Source: Pseudomonadota bacterium (GTDB lineage: Bacteria > Desulfobacterota > Desulfovibrionia > Desulfovibrionales > Desulfovibrionaceae). From it: a DNA stretch of 64,000 nucleotides. The stretch lies in contig JAEWQB010000024.1 in NCBI GenBank assembly GCA_023460395.1, positions 1-64,000 of the forward strand. The letters are read 5' to 3'. How positions within the stretch are numbered: position 1 is the first letter of the stretch; every line of letters begins with the position of its first letter. Position numbers and translations under genes: made by a program. This document shows, piece by piece, positions 53,481-62,041 of the stretch. Below the pieces are notes generated by a model. The model did no database searches. It was not told the origin of the DNA and saw only the letters and a list, made by a program, of their open reading frames with translations.

Positions 53481-54653
53481 TCAGGAATGTTTCGGGGAAA
53501 ACCCCTGCGCCGGTCGCGGGCCGGGGTCTGTGGAAAGAGCGCACGGGGGCATTTCCGCCGCCTTTAGCATTGCCACCAGCCCTTCAATCGTCCCTTGGGC
53601 GGCGCAAAAAGCCTCCACCACCACGGGGTCAAACTGCGTGCCTGAACCAGCGCAAATTTCCTCCAAGGCGCAGGAAAACACCATGGGCGGACGATAGGGA
53701 CGGTTCTGAAGCATGGCTGAAAGCGCATCCGCCACCGAGATAATCCGCGCACCCACGGGAATGGCGCTTCCCGCCAGCCCATAGGGATACCCAGTGCCGT
53801 CATATCGCTCGTGATGATGCAAGATCATGGCGCGGATGCCAGTCATATCTGAAAAATCCCGCACAGGGCTAACAATATTCGCCCCGATAATCGGATGCAT
53901 GCGAACGCACGCCCATTCTTTGTCTGTCAGCGGTCCCTGCTTATAGAGCACGTGATCTGGCACACCAATTTTGCCGATATCATGCAAATGTCCTGCAATA
54001 TGCAAGATATCCACCTCGCGACGGCGCAGCCCCAACCGTTGCCCTAGCGCCTGCGCGATGACCGCCACCTCTTCTGAATGACAGCGGGTGTGCGTATCTT
54101 TGGCGTCTATGGCGTTCCCCAATGACTCCGCGAACTGATGGATGGAGCGGCTTACCGCGTCATGCGGCCCGCAAATCCCGGAAAATGAAGGATCTGATAG
54201 GGAAAGGGCGAGCCGTTCAGGGTACTCCTCCCACGGGGTATCCTGCGCCGAAGGAGATTCCGCGTACCCACTTTGCCCGGCAGGCCGAATTTGCCCGAAC
54301 TGCGCTGGCACATGGGCTTCCGGTGCCTTTGGTCCGGCAGATTCGGTTGGCTCGGTTGATTTAGTGGATTCGATCGACTCCGTTAGCTTTGCAGGCCTCC
54401 CCGGACCTTTCGATTCCTCGCGCCCGGAAAGACCGGCGGGAGCAGCCTGCGGCGAATACGCAGCGCTCCCGGTACACGAGCAATCCCCCGGTTCTCCCCC
54501 CTCAGGAAGTACGCCCGCCTCGTCGCGACTAAACCAATTGGGCGTCCCCCGCTGCCCTCCCAAGCCCGGCTGCCCAGTTGGCCCGGAGTGCTCCGCGTGG
54601 CACATTGAGTGACAAACACCGAAAGCTCCCCGCCGTGCGCTGTGTTCTTTCAT
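53481..54653 (-). CDS. HD-GYP domain protein
   Basis: A 390-residue protein with a disordered N-terminal 130 residues of Pro/Ser/Glu repeats (TESIESTKSTEPTES) and a C-terminal HD-GYP domain. Metal motifs are HSEEVAVIA, HLHDIGKIGVPD, HPIIGANIV, HHHERYDGTGYPYGL and DALSAM. HD-GYP enzymes degrade cyclic di-GMP. The start at 54653 has a GAGGGGTGAGG site. No REC domain is present. The CheX gene lies upstream on the same strand. Confidence 0.9.
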   Translation of the reverse strand: MKEHSARRGAFGVCHSMCHAEHSGPTGQPGLGGQRGTPNWFSRDEAGVLPEGGEPGDCSCTGSAAYSPQAAPAGLSGREESKGPGRPAKLTESIESTKSTEPTESAGPKAPEAHVPAQFGQIRPAGQSGYAESPSAQDTPWEEYPERLALSLSDPSFSGICGPHDAVSRSIHQFAESLGNAIDAKDTHTRCHSEEVAVIAQALGQRLGLRRREVDILHIAGHLHDIGKIGVPDHVLYKQGPLTDKEWACVRMHPIIGANIVSPVRDFSDMTGIRAMILHHHERYDGTGYPYGLAGSAIPVGARIISVADALSAMLQNRPYRPPMVFSCALEEICAGSGTQFDPVVVEAFCAAQGTIEGLVAMLKAAEMPPCALSTDPGPRPAQGFSPKHS

Positions 54654-54855
54654 GTGTGCCTCACCCCTCTGGGGTATGATATTGAATTTCTTTATCACTT
54701 TGTAGAGACTACACAAGCGCTTGTCAAACAAAAGCAGCGCGAACTACGCGAAACAATGGAGAAAATCTGTCAGCCAACGGCAGAGTGCCAGATGCCCGGC
54801 TTACCACAGCCGTGCAGAAAAGGGGAAAGGCGCAAACGAAAGGAGACAGGCGGAC

Positions 54856-55320
54856 TTAGTCAAAACAAAATTCCACCGTAAAATCCCCGTTAGGCGTAGA
54901 GAAAGGAATCGCCATCACAGGGCTCTGCGTAATGTGGGTAATGGTATGGTTGTCGCCCATAATAACGGAGGGAGTAGACCCTTGGAACACCATTCCCATC
55001 TCCGAAAGCCCCGCGCGGGCCTGCCCGGAGATCATGTTGGTCACTTCGCCCACTGCGTCTTTGGTGTCCTGAAGCAGGTCTTGGATATCGTCACCAAGCA
55101 TCGCCTTAACCAAGGCGATAGCGCACTTTTTCGTAAAGGTAACCGAGATGCTGCCATTCGTGTGCCCCGTGATGCCAATGACAGCGGAAACGTCACCTTG
55201 CGCCACAGCGTTCTTTTTAACGTAGGGTTTTCCGGGAATGGGGGTTATGCCCGCCATGGTGGAAAGCACATTAATGGTAGCGGAAATAAAGGGCTTGGCA
55301 ACCTCAATGCCGGTAGTCAT
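54856..55320 (-). CDS. CheX-type chemotaxis phosphatase domain protein
   Basis: A 154-residue CheX/CheC-fold protein. AVGEVTNMISGQARAGL contains the E-x-x-N catalytic pair of CheX, the phosphatase acting on CheY-like receivers. Domain order and length fit stand-alone CheX. AAGGAG precedes the ATG at 55320. It is in a row with the HD-GYP gene (signalling) and a TPR protein. Confidence 0.85.
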   Translation of the reverse strand: MTTGIEVAKPFISATINVLSTMAGITPIPGKPYVKKNAVAQGDVSAVIGITGHTNGSISVTFTKKCAIALVKAMLGDDIQDLLQDTKDAVGEVTNMISGQARAGLSEMGMVFQGSTPSVIMGDNHTITHITQSPVMAIPFSTPNGDFTVEFCFD

Positions 55321-55480
55321 CGTCGCAGGCTCCTTGCGTCTGTATGCCAGCCCGACGCACCACGCCGAGCAAGCAAGGCTCTCCACTGGTGGAGGGCGCA
55401 TTCAAGGCATGTACTGTAGATGCCGGAACCCGTAAAGAGTATTATTGCTTGAAATCACCCGCACCGTCTTCAATGGTGCG

Positions 55481-55807
55481 TTAAGCCGCCATGCCACGCT
55501 GCGGTGCGGAGCCGGCAGCTCGCAGGTTGCGCAAGATGGAACCATACAATTTATTTTCCGTGCCAATGCGGCGGGCGATGGTGTCCAGCGCGGACTGAAA
55601 CAAATCTGCCGCCTCTGCGTTCCTGCCCTGCGCATGCAGAACAAGGCCGAGATTATTGCGTATTTTTGCTATATACGCCTCCGCCCCCAGTGAGGACGCC
55701 CTGCGCAGGGCCTGATGCAGCAAAAATTCCGCATTCATGAGGTTTCCCTCTGAAAGAGCCTGCATGCCCGTCTTATTCAAATTTCCAATTTCCTTGGCTG
55801 CGCACAT
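55481..55807 (-). CDS. Small tetratricopeptide-repeat protein
   Basis: A 108-residue helical protein with two TPR motifs (ALSEGNLMNAEFLLHQALRRAS; NNLGLVLHAQGRNAEAADLFQSALD). It is cytosolic, with a GGGAG ribosome site. It lies between DUF2325 and CheX, same strand. The partner is unknown. Confidence 0.78.
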   Translation of the reverse strand: MCAAKEIGNLNKTGMQALSEGNLMNAEFLLHQALRRASSLGAEAYIAKIRNNLGLVLHAQGRNAEAADLFQSALDTIARRIGTENKLYGSILRNLRAAGSAPQRGMAA

Positions 55808-55832
55808 GCTGCTAGCTCCCGTACCCGTAATG

Positions 55833-56108
55833 TTAGTTAGCGGAAAGATTCTGACGCAGGGTAGACACGCCGCAGTTGTGAATCATCCGCACCGGAATGT
55901 TGCGGGATTTCGCGTACTGCATCACCTCTTTGCGGGCGGCGTGCGAAACTTTGTTGGTGAACACGATAACAAAATCCGGGCTACCCATTTTTTCGGAAAT
56001 GCAGTTTTCCTTACCGGTAAACACCTTCAAACTCACACCATTGGCCTTGGCGGCGTTGATGTATTCCCGCTTCAGTCTGTCCATTCCACCTATCAGGGTT
56101 GCGCACAT
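55833..56108 (-). CDS. DUF2325 protein
   Basis: A 91-residue protein. MCATLIGGMDRLKREYINAAKANGV, FTNKVSHAARKEVMQYAKS and MIHNCGVSTL match DUF2325, a domain of unknown function common in Desulfovibrio. Two conserved Cys (second residue and HNCG) could coordinate a metal or a disulfide. AAGGAG places the start at 56108. A Fur box lies 113 bp upstream, between this gene and the DUF1007/NicO pair. Confidence 0.85.
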   Translation of the reverse strand: MCATLIGGMDRLKREYINAAKANGVSLKVFTGKENCISEKMGSPDFVIVFTNKVSHAARKEVMQYAKSRNIPVRMIHNCGVSTLRQNLSAN

Positions 56109-56221
56109 AAGGGGTGCTCCTTGGGGTAGTACGGCCTTACGCCGCATTGTTTCGTATATTCCGCCGGGCGTATTTTCACCCGAAAAACGGGAACCATCCC
56201 GTCATGGTTTCCCGTTTACAT

Positions 56222-56240
56222 GATAATGAATTTCATTGTC
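56222..56240. promoter_or_regulatory. Fur box between DUF2325 and the DUF1007-NicO pair
   Basis: The 19-bp GATAATGAATTTCATTGTC matches 15 of 19 positions of the Fur consensus GATAATGATAATCATTATC and is nearly palindromic. It stands in the divergent promoter region, so iron-bound Fur could repress both genes. Confidence 0.7.
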
Positions 56241-56330
56241 AACATTTTTCCCACTTTTATCCCAAATCAACTCCTGTTACAAGAACCGGGCACGTTGGAG
56301 CATCCCCCGCCGTCGCGATAAGGAGACTGC

Positions 56331-56996
56331 ATGCCCGCCCTTTGTCCTCACCCCCCCCTCGCGCCAGCCAGCCGCTTTCCGCGCTCCCGCAGCCGCGTTC
56401 TTCTGTGGTGCGGCCGCTGGTTCACGGCAGCTCTGGTCGCTTGCTATCTGGTTGTCGCGCCGGGGCTGCGCGACACAGCGCGGGCACATCCACACATTTT
56501 CATCGACAATACGGTAGAAGCGGTCTTTTCCGCGCAGGGGCTGCAAGGAATCCGCATCACGTGGCTATTTGACCCCATGACCAGCAGCCAATACATTCTG
56601 GACCTAGACTCCAACGGAGATGGTCGGCTTGACCCGGAAGAATGGCGGGCGATACGGGACGACATTGCGGGATTTCTTTCTGAGGAACAATTTTTTCTGT
56701 ACGCCCGCGTCAACGGAGCGCGGGTGCGCATCCCCACTATCCGCGACTTCATAGCCATGTTTGAAAACGGCATACTCTCATACACTTTTTTTGCCCCGCT
56801 TTCCGTCCCGCGAGGCCAGGCTGAAGTCGTACTGGCGGTATATGATCCTTCCTACTACACGGATTTTTACACTGCGGAAACCGACATCCGCCTCACGGGA
56901 GCACCGGGAGCCGCGCAGGCCAGCCTTAACGACGCCCCCGAACTCGCCTTCTATGGCGGGCAGGTCATACCCGTAGCCGTGAGGTTGCACTTTTGA
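56331..56996 (+). CDS. DUF1007 periplasmic protein
   Basis: A 221-residue exported protein. A basic N-terminus and hydrophobic segment (TAALVACYLVVAPGLRDTARA) form the signal, followed at once by HPHIFIDNTVEAVF, a His-rich start typical of DUF1007. DLDSNGDGRLDPEEW is an EF-hand-like loop. AAGGAG lies before the ATG. It is coupled to a NicO-type transporter (ATGA overlap); such pairs are predicted metal transporters. Confidence 0.88.
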   Translation: MPALCPHPPLAPASRFPRSRSRVLLWCGRWFTAALVACYLVVAPGLRDTARAHPHIFIDNTVEAVFSAQGLQGIRITWLFDPMTSSQYILDLDSNGDGRLDPEEWRAIRDDIAGFLSEEQFFLYARVNGARVRIPTIRDFIAMFENGILSYTFFAPLSVPRGQAEVVLAVYDPSYYTDFYTAETDIRLTGAPGAAQASLNDAPELAFYGGQVIPVAVRLHF

Positions 56997-58276
56997 ATGA
57001 CATGCATCACACCTTCCGTGCCCTCTTCGCCCCTCTGTTTTCCGTGCTGTTCCCCGTGCTGTGCGCCTGCACCCTTTTGCTCGCGCTTCCCGTACTAGGC
57101 ACACTTAGCGAACACACGCTCCGCACGGTTGCCAGTTCCACATTAACCGCAGGCAACTCACCGTTTGCAGCGCAGGCGAACCCCTTCACTGGCGGTGCGC
57201 GGAAACCATCTTCTGTTCCTTCGCAACTCGCCAAGGAAGAGCCGCTCATTATTCCCGGCCTGCATGAAATGGACAGGCCCGCAGACGGAACAGACGCCCT
57301 CCCTTTCTCCCCTAACGCTGATGACAATCCCGCGCATGGGCAACAGGACGCCCTGCCCGCCCCCATAGCTCCCGGCGGCGCGTCAGGCTCCATGCAAAAG
57401 GCCCTGCCCGATGATTCCGCAACCTCCGCAGACCCCTTTTCGTATACAGCGGAGCCGCACTCCGGGCAGACCGGCGGAGGCATTATTGCCCGGCAATACA
57501 CCCGGCTGCTGCGCGAGGTTACGCGTCTCCAAAAAGAATTGCGCCGCACTATGTCCACCCTTGGGAACGACATTGCGCACAATCCCGGCGGGCAGTCATT
57601 CTGGACCTTTGTGGGCCTGTCGTTCCTGTATGGCATGATCCACGCGTTAGGGCCGGGCCATGGCAAATCTGTAGTCTTCGCCTATTTTCTTGGTAAACGC
57701 GGCACGCTGTGGCGCGGCGCACTTATGGGACACGCGCTTACCCTCATTCACGTGCTCTCCGCCGTAGTTTTGGTGCTTGGGCTACGGTGGCTGGCTGGTG
57801 CCACCGGCATGAGCGAGTTTGATGCGGCGGGCTGTGGCATGCAAACGCTAAGTTACGGCATGGTAATAGCCATTGGCATCTTCATGGCGTGCCACGCCCT
57901 GTATGAACTTTTTTCCGGCACCACCACGCGCAAGGTGTGCTGCGGGGAAGCTCCGCTGGCGGACTACCGGGGCCTGCTTTCCGTGTCCTTCCTTGCGGGG
58001 CTTGTGCCCTGCCCCGGCGCAGCACTCATTCTTTCCTTCGCGCTCAGTCTAAATATTCCTCTCGCAGGGGCGGTTTCCATGCTTGCGCTCATACTGGGCA
58101 TGGGCATAACCACATCGCTTTTCGGTATACTCAGCATGGTTTCACGCCAAACACTACTATATGCGGCCGGAAAAGGCCCACGAGTGCTCACAACACTGTA
58201 TACCGCGCTTTCTCTGACAGGCGCTCTGTGCATTATCGCAGCCGGATGGCTGATGCTGGACGCAGTTCGCTGTTAA
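56993..58276 (+). CDS. NicO/RcnA-type nickel/cobalt transporter
   Basis: A 427-residue inner-membrane protein. One N-terminal helix, then a Pro/Ala-rich linker (about 60-165), then six helices with FLYGMIHALGPGHGKSVVFAYFL and LMGHALTLIHVLSAVVLVLGL (metal-site His residues), and FLAGLVPCPGAALILSFAL. This is the NicO/RcnA/HoxN-like pattern of metal efflux or uptake. Direction and metal cannot be decided. It overlaps the DUF1007 stop and sits behind a Fur box, so iron-linked control is likely. Confidence 0.88.
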   Translation: MNDMHHTFRALFAPLFSVLFPVLCACTLLLALPVLGTLSEHTLRTVASSTLTAGNSPFAAQANPFTGGARKPSSVPSQLAKEEPLIIPGLHEMDRPADGTDALPFSPNADDNPAHGQQDALPAPIAPGGASGSMQKALPDDSATSADPFSYTAEPHSGQTGGGIIARQYTRLLREVTRLQKELRRTMSTLGNDIAHNPGGQSFWTFVGLSFLYGMIHALGPGHGKSVVFAYFLGKRGTLWRGALMGHALTLIHVLSAVVLVLGLRWLAGATGMSEFDAAGCGMQTLSYGMVIAIGIFMACHALYELFSGTTTRKVCCGEAPLADYRGLLSVSFLAGLVPCPGAALILSFALSLNIPLAGAVSMLALILGMGITTSLFGILSMVSRQTLLYAAGKGPRVLTTLYTALSLTGALCIIAAGWLMLDAVRC

Positions 58277-58280
58277 AAAA

Positions 58281-58311
58281 GTCCGGCCCCCCGCACTGCG
58301 GGAAACCGGAC
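58281..58311 (-). terminator. Terminator of the ferredoxin gene and NicO gene
   Basis: Stem GTCCGG (58281-58286) with CCGGAC (58306-58311) and an inner CCCGCA/TGCGGG arm. On the minus strand it is followed by TTTTTTAACAG, ending the ferredoxin transcript. It is also positioned just after the convergent transporter gene. Confidence 0.85.
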
Positions 58312-58370
58312 GTAGTAACAACAAATTTGAGCCGCTGGCTGGCACCAGCCCGCCGCGACAATACCGCAGA

Positions 58371-58565
58371 CTATTCCTCCTGCCAAGAAATACACTGCAC
58401 AGGGCAGGTATCTATGGCTTCTCCCACACAGTCTGCCGACGTTTTAGGGTCAATCACTTCAGCATGCTCGTTGCCACTGGACATCCTGAACGCATCAGGG
58501 CAGATTTCAACGCAGGATTCACAGGCAATGCACTCCGCTTCATCAATTACAAGAACCTTGGACAT
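58371..58565 (-). CDS. Ferredoxin, [4Fe-4S] type
   Basis: A 64-residue electron carrier. CIACESCVEICP near the N-terminus and DTCPVQCISW near the C-terminus give the single-cluster pattern of Desulfovibrio ferredoxin I. AGGAGGA precedes the ATG. It likely serves pyruvate:ferredoxin oxidoreductase or similar low-potential steps. Confidence 0.93.
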   Translation of the reverse strand: MSKVLVIDEAECIACESCVEICPDAFRMSSGNEHAEVIDPKTSADCVGEAIDTCPVQCISWQEE

Positions 58566-58689
58566 GGCTTCCTCCTGTTTGAGACTATGGGTTCAAGGAT
58601 ACGACGAGTCCGCCTTTTCGGTACCAGCATACCCACCAACCGGAATATTCCTCAAGAGAATTTCCACGATCTGTCAGCAAGGATAAGGC

Positions 58690-59373
58690 ATGGAAGCCTA
58701 TAGCAGGGCGGGAAAATCAGACGCTCGTAAGGCCAAAGAGCACTTGGCGCGGGCTAAAGCCTATTTTCAACGGCATGAAGTGCTGCGCAGTATGGAAGAA
58801 ACCGCCGCCGCTCTGGAAGAAATGGCGCGGGGTGTCAGCGCGGCAGACCGTCTGCATCTGGAACCCGCGCTACGCGAACTTTTTCAATTGCTTAATAGAA
58901 CAGAAGAGCTGCGGAGCGCCTTTCCCAAAGGCATCGGCTACCGCCCGGGAGTGGAACAGCCGCTGCACTCCGCCTTCTGCGCGCTTATTCGTCGCATACA
59001 AGCCGCCAAAGACCGGGAGAGCTACGAAGAAACTCTCGCACGCAAGCAAAAACTGGATAAGCTGCTCGGCTACGGGAAAAAACTGCTGGAAGCAGGGAAG
59101 GTGCAGGACGCGGACAGCGCGTTCCAAGAAGCCACAGCGCTGTATGTGGACGAGCACAGCCTCTTCCGCATTATGGGCGAGGCAAGCATGAATGCGGGGC
59201 AAGCGCGTATGGCCGCGCGTTACCTTAAACGCGCGTTCAAAATAGAAAACCAGTCCGCTGAGATAGGGGCATTATTAGTCCGCGCGCTGGAGCAGAGCGG
59301 CAATATTCCCGCTGCCCGTAAACTGGAAGCGGAACTCACCGCGCAAGCCAAAGCGGGCCACACGGGCAGCTAG
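58690..59373 (+). CDS. TPR-like helical protein
   Basis: A 227-residue cytosolic protein, predominantly Ala/Glu/Arg helices. The C-terminal part has TPR-like pairs (GKKLLEAGKVQDADSAFQEATALY; MNAGQARMAARYLKRAFKIE). I do not recognise a named family. It lies alone on the plus strand between the ferredoxin gene and a small minus-strand gene. Confidence 0.7.
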   Translation: MEAYSRAGKSDARKAKEHLARAKAYFQRHEVLRSMEETAAALEEMARGVSAADRLHLEPALRELFQLLNRTEELRSAFPKGIGYRPGVEQPLHSAFCALIRRIQAAKDRESYEETLARKQKLDKLLGYGKKLLEAGKVQDADSAFQEATALYVDEHSLFRIMGEASMNAGQARMAARYLKRAFKIENQSAEIGALLVRALEQSGNIPAARKLEAELTAQAKAGHTGS

Positions 59374-59417
59374 CCGCACACAGCCCGGCAAATAAAGGAC
59401 AGCAGCCAACCCCGCGC

Positions 59418-59714
59418 TTACAGGTCCAGCAGTGCCGCCACGCGGTCAGGGTCCAGCGCATGGTAGGTTCCGTCCGCATCCTGCCCACTAAGCAGCGCCA
59501 ACGCCGCACCATAGGCCTGATCCACCTCTTCTGCGGCATGGGGCGGCAATGTAGCGGAATGCGGGGCAGGGTCCACTCTATCCCCGGTTTGCCCGGTTAC
59601 GCCTTTTTCTTCCAACTTCCTCCGCGCCACATCGTTGCCGCGCCGCAACAATTCTTCCAAACGGGAGAACGTATTTGAGGTCTGCCCAACATCCATTTGC
59701 GTAATTGCTTCCAT
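59418..59714 (-). CDS. Small conserved-looking protein of unknown function
   Basis: A 98-residue soluble protein. The first half is helical and charged (SRLEELLRRGNDVARRKLEEKG), the second is Ala/Leu-rich (EVDQAYGAALALL). AAGGAG lies 8 nt before the ATG at 59714. No domain is recognised. Confidence 0.6.
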   Translation of the reverse strand: MEAITQMDVGQTSNTFSRLEELLRRGNDVARRKLEEKGVTGQTGDRVDPAPHSATLPPHAAEEVDQAYGAALALLSGQDADGTYHALDPDRVAALLDL

Positions 59715-59747
59715 GGTTTTCTCCTTTCGCGGAAAACTCTTCCCCGT

Positions 59748-60054
59748 GGAGAAGCATGAGCAAAAATTGCGCTCATTTCATAAAAGCGCACAAATTCACT
59801 ATATTGCCAATAGTTCCCATCCCGGTAGGCAGTCCTTTCCGCCTGTAGTTCTCTCCCGCATTGCCCCCACGGATTCGCCCGTGCCGCTTCTTGCCTCCGC
59901 TGTCGTTTCACAAATCACCACACCTCCGCCGCAAACGGAAATTACACAGCTTCCGTGGCTCGCTGATCCGCTCACCCCCCCCACAGAGCCTCAGGTGGTT
60001 CGTGCAGCCGCGCAGGTCACGCTCCCCGGTAAGTTCCCCTCGGCTCCCACGTAA
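59748..60054 (+). CDS. Possible small protein, low confidence
   Basis: A plus-strand frame ending at TAA 60052-60054. A GTG at 59748 (or ATG at 59713) could start it. The product would be about 101 residues with a Pro/Thr-rich C-terminal half (TTPPPQTEITQLPWLADPLTPPTEP). It lacks a strong ribosome site. The remainder of the 450-bp gap holds nothing else I can support. Confidence 0.3.
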
Positions 60055-60056
60055 AA

Positions 60057-60083
60057 CGGCCCCGGCAACAGAGTGCCGGAGCC
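60057..60083 (-). terminator. Terminator of the FMN dehydrogenase gene
   Basis: Stem CGGC-CCGGCA with TGCCGG-GCCG (60057-60083, each arm with one bulge). Minus-strand continuation is TTTTACG. It lies 83 bp after the stop at 60166 and could also end the short plus-strand frame. Confidence 0.6.
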
Positions 60084-60165
60084 GCATTTCCTTTTCGCAC
60101 AGCATATGCCGCTACGAGCATCCTGCCAACATCTCATGAGGGATGGCAGGAAAAAACGTCCCGCG

Positions 60166-61188
60166 TTACCGGCCCAGCACGTCTGTCAGGATATCCGTGG
60201 AGATGTCCGCCACGCTCTGGCAACCGGAAAGCACCATGGCTGCGGTAAGCTCGCCCTGCAATTGCTGAATGTACTTACCGGCGCCCTCTTCCAGACCGCC
60301 TACGGTGGCGATGGAGAACGGACGCCCGATCAGTACGGCGTGTGCTCCCAGCGCAAGCATCTTCAGCACATCCACACCGGTTCGGATACCGCCGTCTACC
60401 AGCACGGTAATGTCGTTGCCCACAGCTTCCGCAATGTCCACAAGCGCGTGGGCAGTGCCGGGGGTGTGGTCAAGCACACGCCCACCGTGGTTGGACACGA
60501 CAATAGCCGCCGCTCCCACATCCACGGCCGCCTTGGCGTCTTCCACAGTCATCACCCCCTTAAGGACGAGCTTGCCCGGCACACGGCGGACAATTTCCTT
60601 AAGCTTCTCTGGCGTTTTGGGCGTAACAGGGCGTCCCATCTTGGCAAGTGTGATCAACCCTGCCGCGTCAATATCTATCCCAAAGACAGAACAGCCGGTT
60701 TCCGCAGCCTTATCCAGCTTTTCAAAAAGTTCTTTGTCTTCCCACGGCTTAATAAACGGAATGCCATTTCCCCCCACCGCGCGAATAGCCGCAAAGCCCG
60801 CTTCATAAATAAAAGGAGGCACGCCGTCGCCCGTGCAGCCCACAATACCGTTTGCCGCACACGCTTTGAGCAGGCCGGAGATGTACTCATCTTCGGAGAC
60901 TTTGCCTCCCATATTGAACGAAACGCCGCCTATGGGCGCGGCCAGAACGGGGATGGACAGAGGCAGGCCCAGTACCTCGGTAGAGGTGTCCGGCGTGACG
61001 GCGGAATGGATAAGCCGCATGCGCAACTTATAGTCAGCCAGAGCTTCCACGTTAGCCATGAACGACGAGCCTGTACCCAAGCCGCCCATGCCGGGCACTT
61101 CGCCCGCGCACGCCTTGCCGTTACATACAGGGCAGACGCGACAGTAGCCTTTCATCAACTCTCTTGCGTTGGCACGCACATCTTTCAT
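60166..61188 (-). CDS. FMN-dependent alpha-hydroxy-acid dehydrogenase with N-terminal Cys cluster
   Basis: A 340-residue TIM-barrel flavoenzyme. KGVMTVEDAKAAVDVGAAAIVVSNHGGRVLD contains the catalytic His and Arg, and VLVDGGIRTGVDVLKMLALGAHAVLIGRP is the FMN phosphate site. Family members oxidise L-lactate, glycolate and similar acids. Here the N-terminus has CRVCPVCNGKAC, not found in classical members; the four Cys could bind a metal or cluster. AGGAG precedes the ATG. The upstream FadR-type regulator gene suggests acid-inducible expression. Confidence 0.88.
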   Translation of the reverse strand: MKDVRANARELMKGYCRVCPVCNGKACAGEVPGMGGLGTGSSFMANVEALADYKLRMRLIHSAVTPDTSTEVLGLPLSIPVLAAPIGGVSFNMGGKVSEDEYISGLLKACAANGIVGCTGDGVPPFIYEAGFAAIRAVGGNGIPFIKPWEDKELFEKLDKAAETGCSVFGIDIDAAGLITLAKMGRPVTPKTPEKLKEIVRRVPGKLVLKGVMTVEDAKAAVDVGAAAIVVSNHGGRVLDHTPGTAHALVDIAEAVGNDITVLVDGGIRTGVDVLKMLALGAHAVLIGRPFSIATVGGLEEGAGKYIQQLQGELTAAMVLSGCQSVADISTDILTDVLGR

Positions 61189-61242
61189 GGGAAATTCTCC
61201 TCTTGATTCAGGATGCCGGCACAGGCCGACACCACGTGTTCA

Positions 61243-61980
61243 CTACAGTTCCGTTCCGGGGGCAAACAGGGTTTCCTCCACCCGGAGTAAATGATCGCGC
61301 ATGGCACATTCCGCCGCATTGGCGTTTTGCGTGGCAATGGCATCGTATAAAGCCTGATGTGCCGCAAGCGAAAGCGCCCGCCGCTGTCCACTCTGTAGCG
61401 GCGGAGTGCGGGTTTCAGCCAGTTTGCCCCGCGCTTTGACCACAAGGTCCACAAACAGCGGATTCCCCGTCGCCACCGCGATGAGCTGATGGAACTGCAT
61501 GTCCGTTTCGGTGGAATCCGGCCCTTCCGGGTCGGCTTCCTGCTTGCGCAGCAATTCCGCCAATGCGGTTAGTTGTTCCGGGGTTCGGTTCTCTGCGGCA
61601 AGCCGGGCTATCTGTGGCTCAATAGCCCGGCGAAACTGAAAAAATTGCCATAACCGGACGCGTTGCCGGGTCATGGCCTCTGCAAACGGAACCAGCAGAT
61701 CTCCTCCGGGCGGCAACGTCACAAAGGTGCCTGCCCCCCTGCGGCTTTCCAGCACTCCGTTCTCCTGCAACGCCCGGATGGCCTCACGGACTGAGCTGCG
61801 GGAAACCGTAAAGAGTTCAGCAAGGGTCCGCTCCGGGGGAAGCCGATCACCGGGCTTGAGTGCCCCGGAATCCAGCAATTCCCGAATGCGTTCCACAACC
61901 TGCTCGTAGATACGCGCCTGCCCCATACCCGGCACGGGGCGATGCTCCCCGTCCGACGCCTGACTCTGCGGTACAATCAT
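61243..61980 (-). CDS. FadR/GntR-family transcriptional regulator
   Basis: A 245-residue regulator. The N-terminal wHTH (ERIRELLDSGALKPGDRLPPERTLAELFTVSRSSVREAIRALQENGVLESRRGAGTFV region; residues about 28-90) is followed by a helical FCD ligand domain with the metal-binding DMQFHQLIA and LAAHQALYDAI His residues. FCD regulators of this kind respond to lactate, glycolate or similar acids. It lies 54 bp upstream of the FMN dehydrogenase gene, same strand, and has an operator on its own promoter. Confidence 0.9.
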   Translation of the reverse strand: MIVPQSQASDGEHRPVPGMGQARIYEQVVERIRELLDSGALKPGDRLPPERTLAELFTVSRSSVREAIRALQENGVLESRRGAGTFVTLPPGGDLLVPFAEAMTRQRVRLWQFFQFRRAIEPQIARLAAENRTPEQLTALAELLRKQEADPEGPDSTETDMQFHQLIAVATGNPLFVDLVVKARGKLAETRTPPLQSGQRRALSLAAHQALYDAIATQNANAAECAMRDHLLRVEETLFAPGTEL

Positions 61981-62029
61981 AGTTTTCCCGTAACAGCGGC
62001 GCTAACCGGCACCGCGTATTCTCGTAAAT

Positions 62030-62040
62030 TGGTCAGACCA
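62030..62040. promoter_or_regulatory. FadR/GntR-type operator (TGGTCAGACCA)
   Basis: A perfect 11-bp palindrome TGGTCAGACCA, matching the TNGTNNNACNA pattern of FadR-subfamily operators. It lies directly downstream of the -10 of the regulator's promoter, over the predicted start, so binding should block transcription. Confidence 0.75.
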
Positions 62041-62041
62041 T

